From UBA4655 sp964585575 (GTDB lineage Bacteria; Planctomycetota; Planctomycetia; Pirellulales; UBA1268): DNA of 26,410 nucleotides. The position numbers and the translations under genes are program-made. The notes beneath the pieces are model-generated. The model searched no databases, was not told where the DNA came from, and saw only the letters and a list, made by a program, of their open reading frames with translations. Shown one piece after another: positions 23,855-26,410 of this stretch. The DNA is taken from assembly GCA_964585575.1 (NCBI GenBank), contig CAZPEM010000031.1, positions 1-26,410 of the forward strand, given 5' to 3'. The stretch's first letter is position 1, and every line of letters starts with the position of its first letter.

Positions 23855-24012
23855 GTCAGGAGAGAGTCGAAAGACCGCCGAAGGCCGAACGCTCAGGCAA
23901 AAGTACTGACGACAGACACTGTTGGAGAGCGGCGGGGCTTCCGTCCCCGCCCACCGAAGGGGCAACCCGCGGGCGCGGCCTGCGGCGAATCTCTCAGGTA
24001 CCAGGACAACAG
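23855..24012 (+). promoter_or_regulatory. tandem glycine riboswitch
   Basis: Two glycine aptamers lie in series before gcvP. Aptamer 1 (23855-23910) closes with P1 GTCAG/CTGAC and contains GCCGAAGG, a GTC-GAAA-GAC hairpin and GCTCAGGCAAAAG. Aptamer 2 (23919-24012) closes with P1 CTGTTG/CAACAG and contains GGAGAGCG, a long P3 arm, ACCGAAGGGGCAA and AATCTCTCAGGTACCAGGAC. The linker is only 8 bases. Known examples turn on glycine-cleavage genes when glycine is abundant. About 60 bases separate aptamer 2 from the ATG. No U-tract terminator is seen, so control of translation initiation (GGAG at 24064-24067) is plausible. Confidence 0.93.
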
Positions 24013-24074
24013 GGTTTCCGGATCGATCGCGGGCCGCCAGGAAGGTGGCTCGCCGACGTCGTTGGAGCCCTCCC

Positions 24075-26410
<2,336 letters not shown>

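Overview
The window is high-GC bacterial DNA with densely packed genes on both strands. A planctomycete (Pirellulales-like) host is the best guess. The reasons are the number of sulfotransferase and glycosyltransferase domains, the unusual multidomain fusions, the type of large serine recombinase with an N-terminal extension, and the DapA-like/Old-Yellow-Enzyme gene pair. This is inference from gene content, not a phylogenetic result.

Layout. (1) 1-2640 is a worn accessory region. It holds a serine recombinase pseudogene (minus strand) with a catalytic-domain deletion and frame change, an exported CxxC redoxin, and the left end of an IS3-family (IS407-like) insertion sequence cut off after about 20 transposase codons. 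(2) 2617-5148 is an arsenic-type operon starting at that IS stump: a palindromic operator, ArsR, an aquaglyceroporin, an LMW-phosphatase-type arsenate reductase, a DUF6428 protein, then a small SET-domain methyltransferase. No arsenite pump is visible. (3) 5078-9045 (minus) holds a DapA-like aldolase/lyase, an Old-Yellow-Enzyme-like flavoprotein with a C-terminal cysteine cluster and a GntP-type permease, probably one catabolic unit. (4) 9268-10041 is an alpha/beta hydrolase.

(5) 10171-23765 is a surface-glycan locus. It contains a 1169-residue protein joining sulfotransferase, GT2, second sulfotransferase and methyltransferase domains; HldE for ADP-heptose supply; a separate sulfotransferase; a GH130-like propeller protein; a 951-residue GT9/polysaccharide pyruvyl transferase fusion with a C-terminal beta-rich module; two small proteins with DXD-type motifs; and a tandem-GT2 protein. 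Together they suggest a heptose-containing glycan that is sulfated, pyruvylated and perhaps methylated. (6) 23820-26410 is a promoter, a tandem glycine riboswitch and the start of gcvP, which runs off the window.

Three convergent gene pairs overlap at their 3' ends (71, 41 and 46 bp). Several same-strand neighbours share ATGA stop/start overlaps, which supports the operon assignments.
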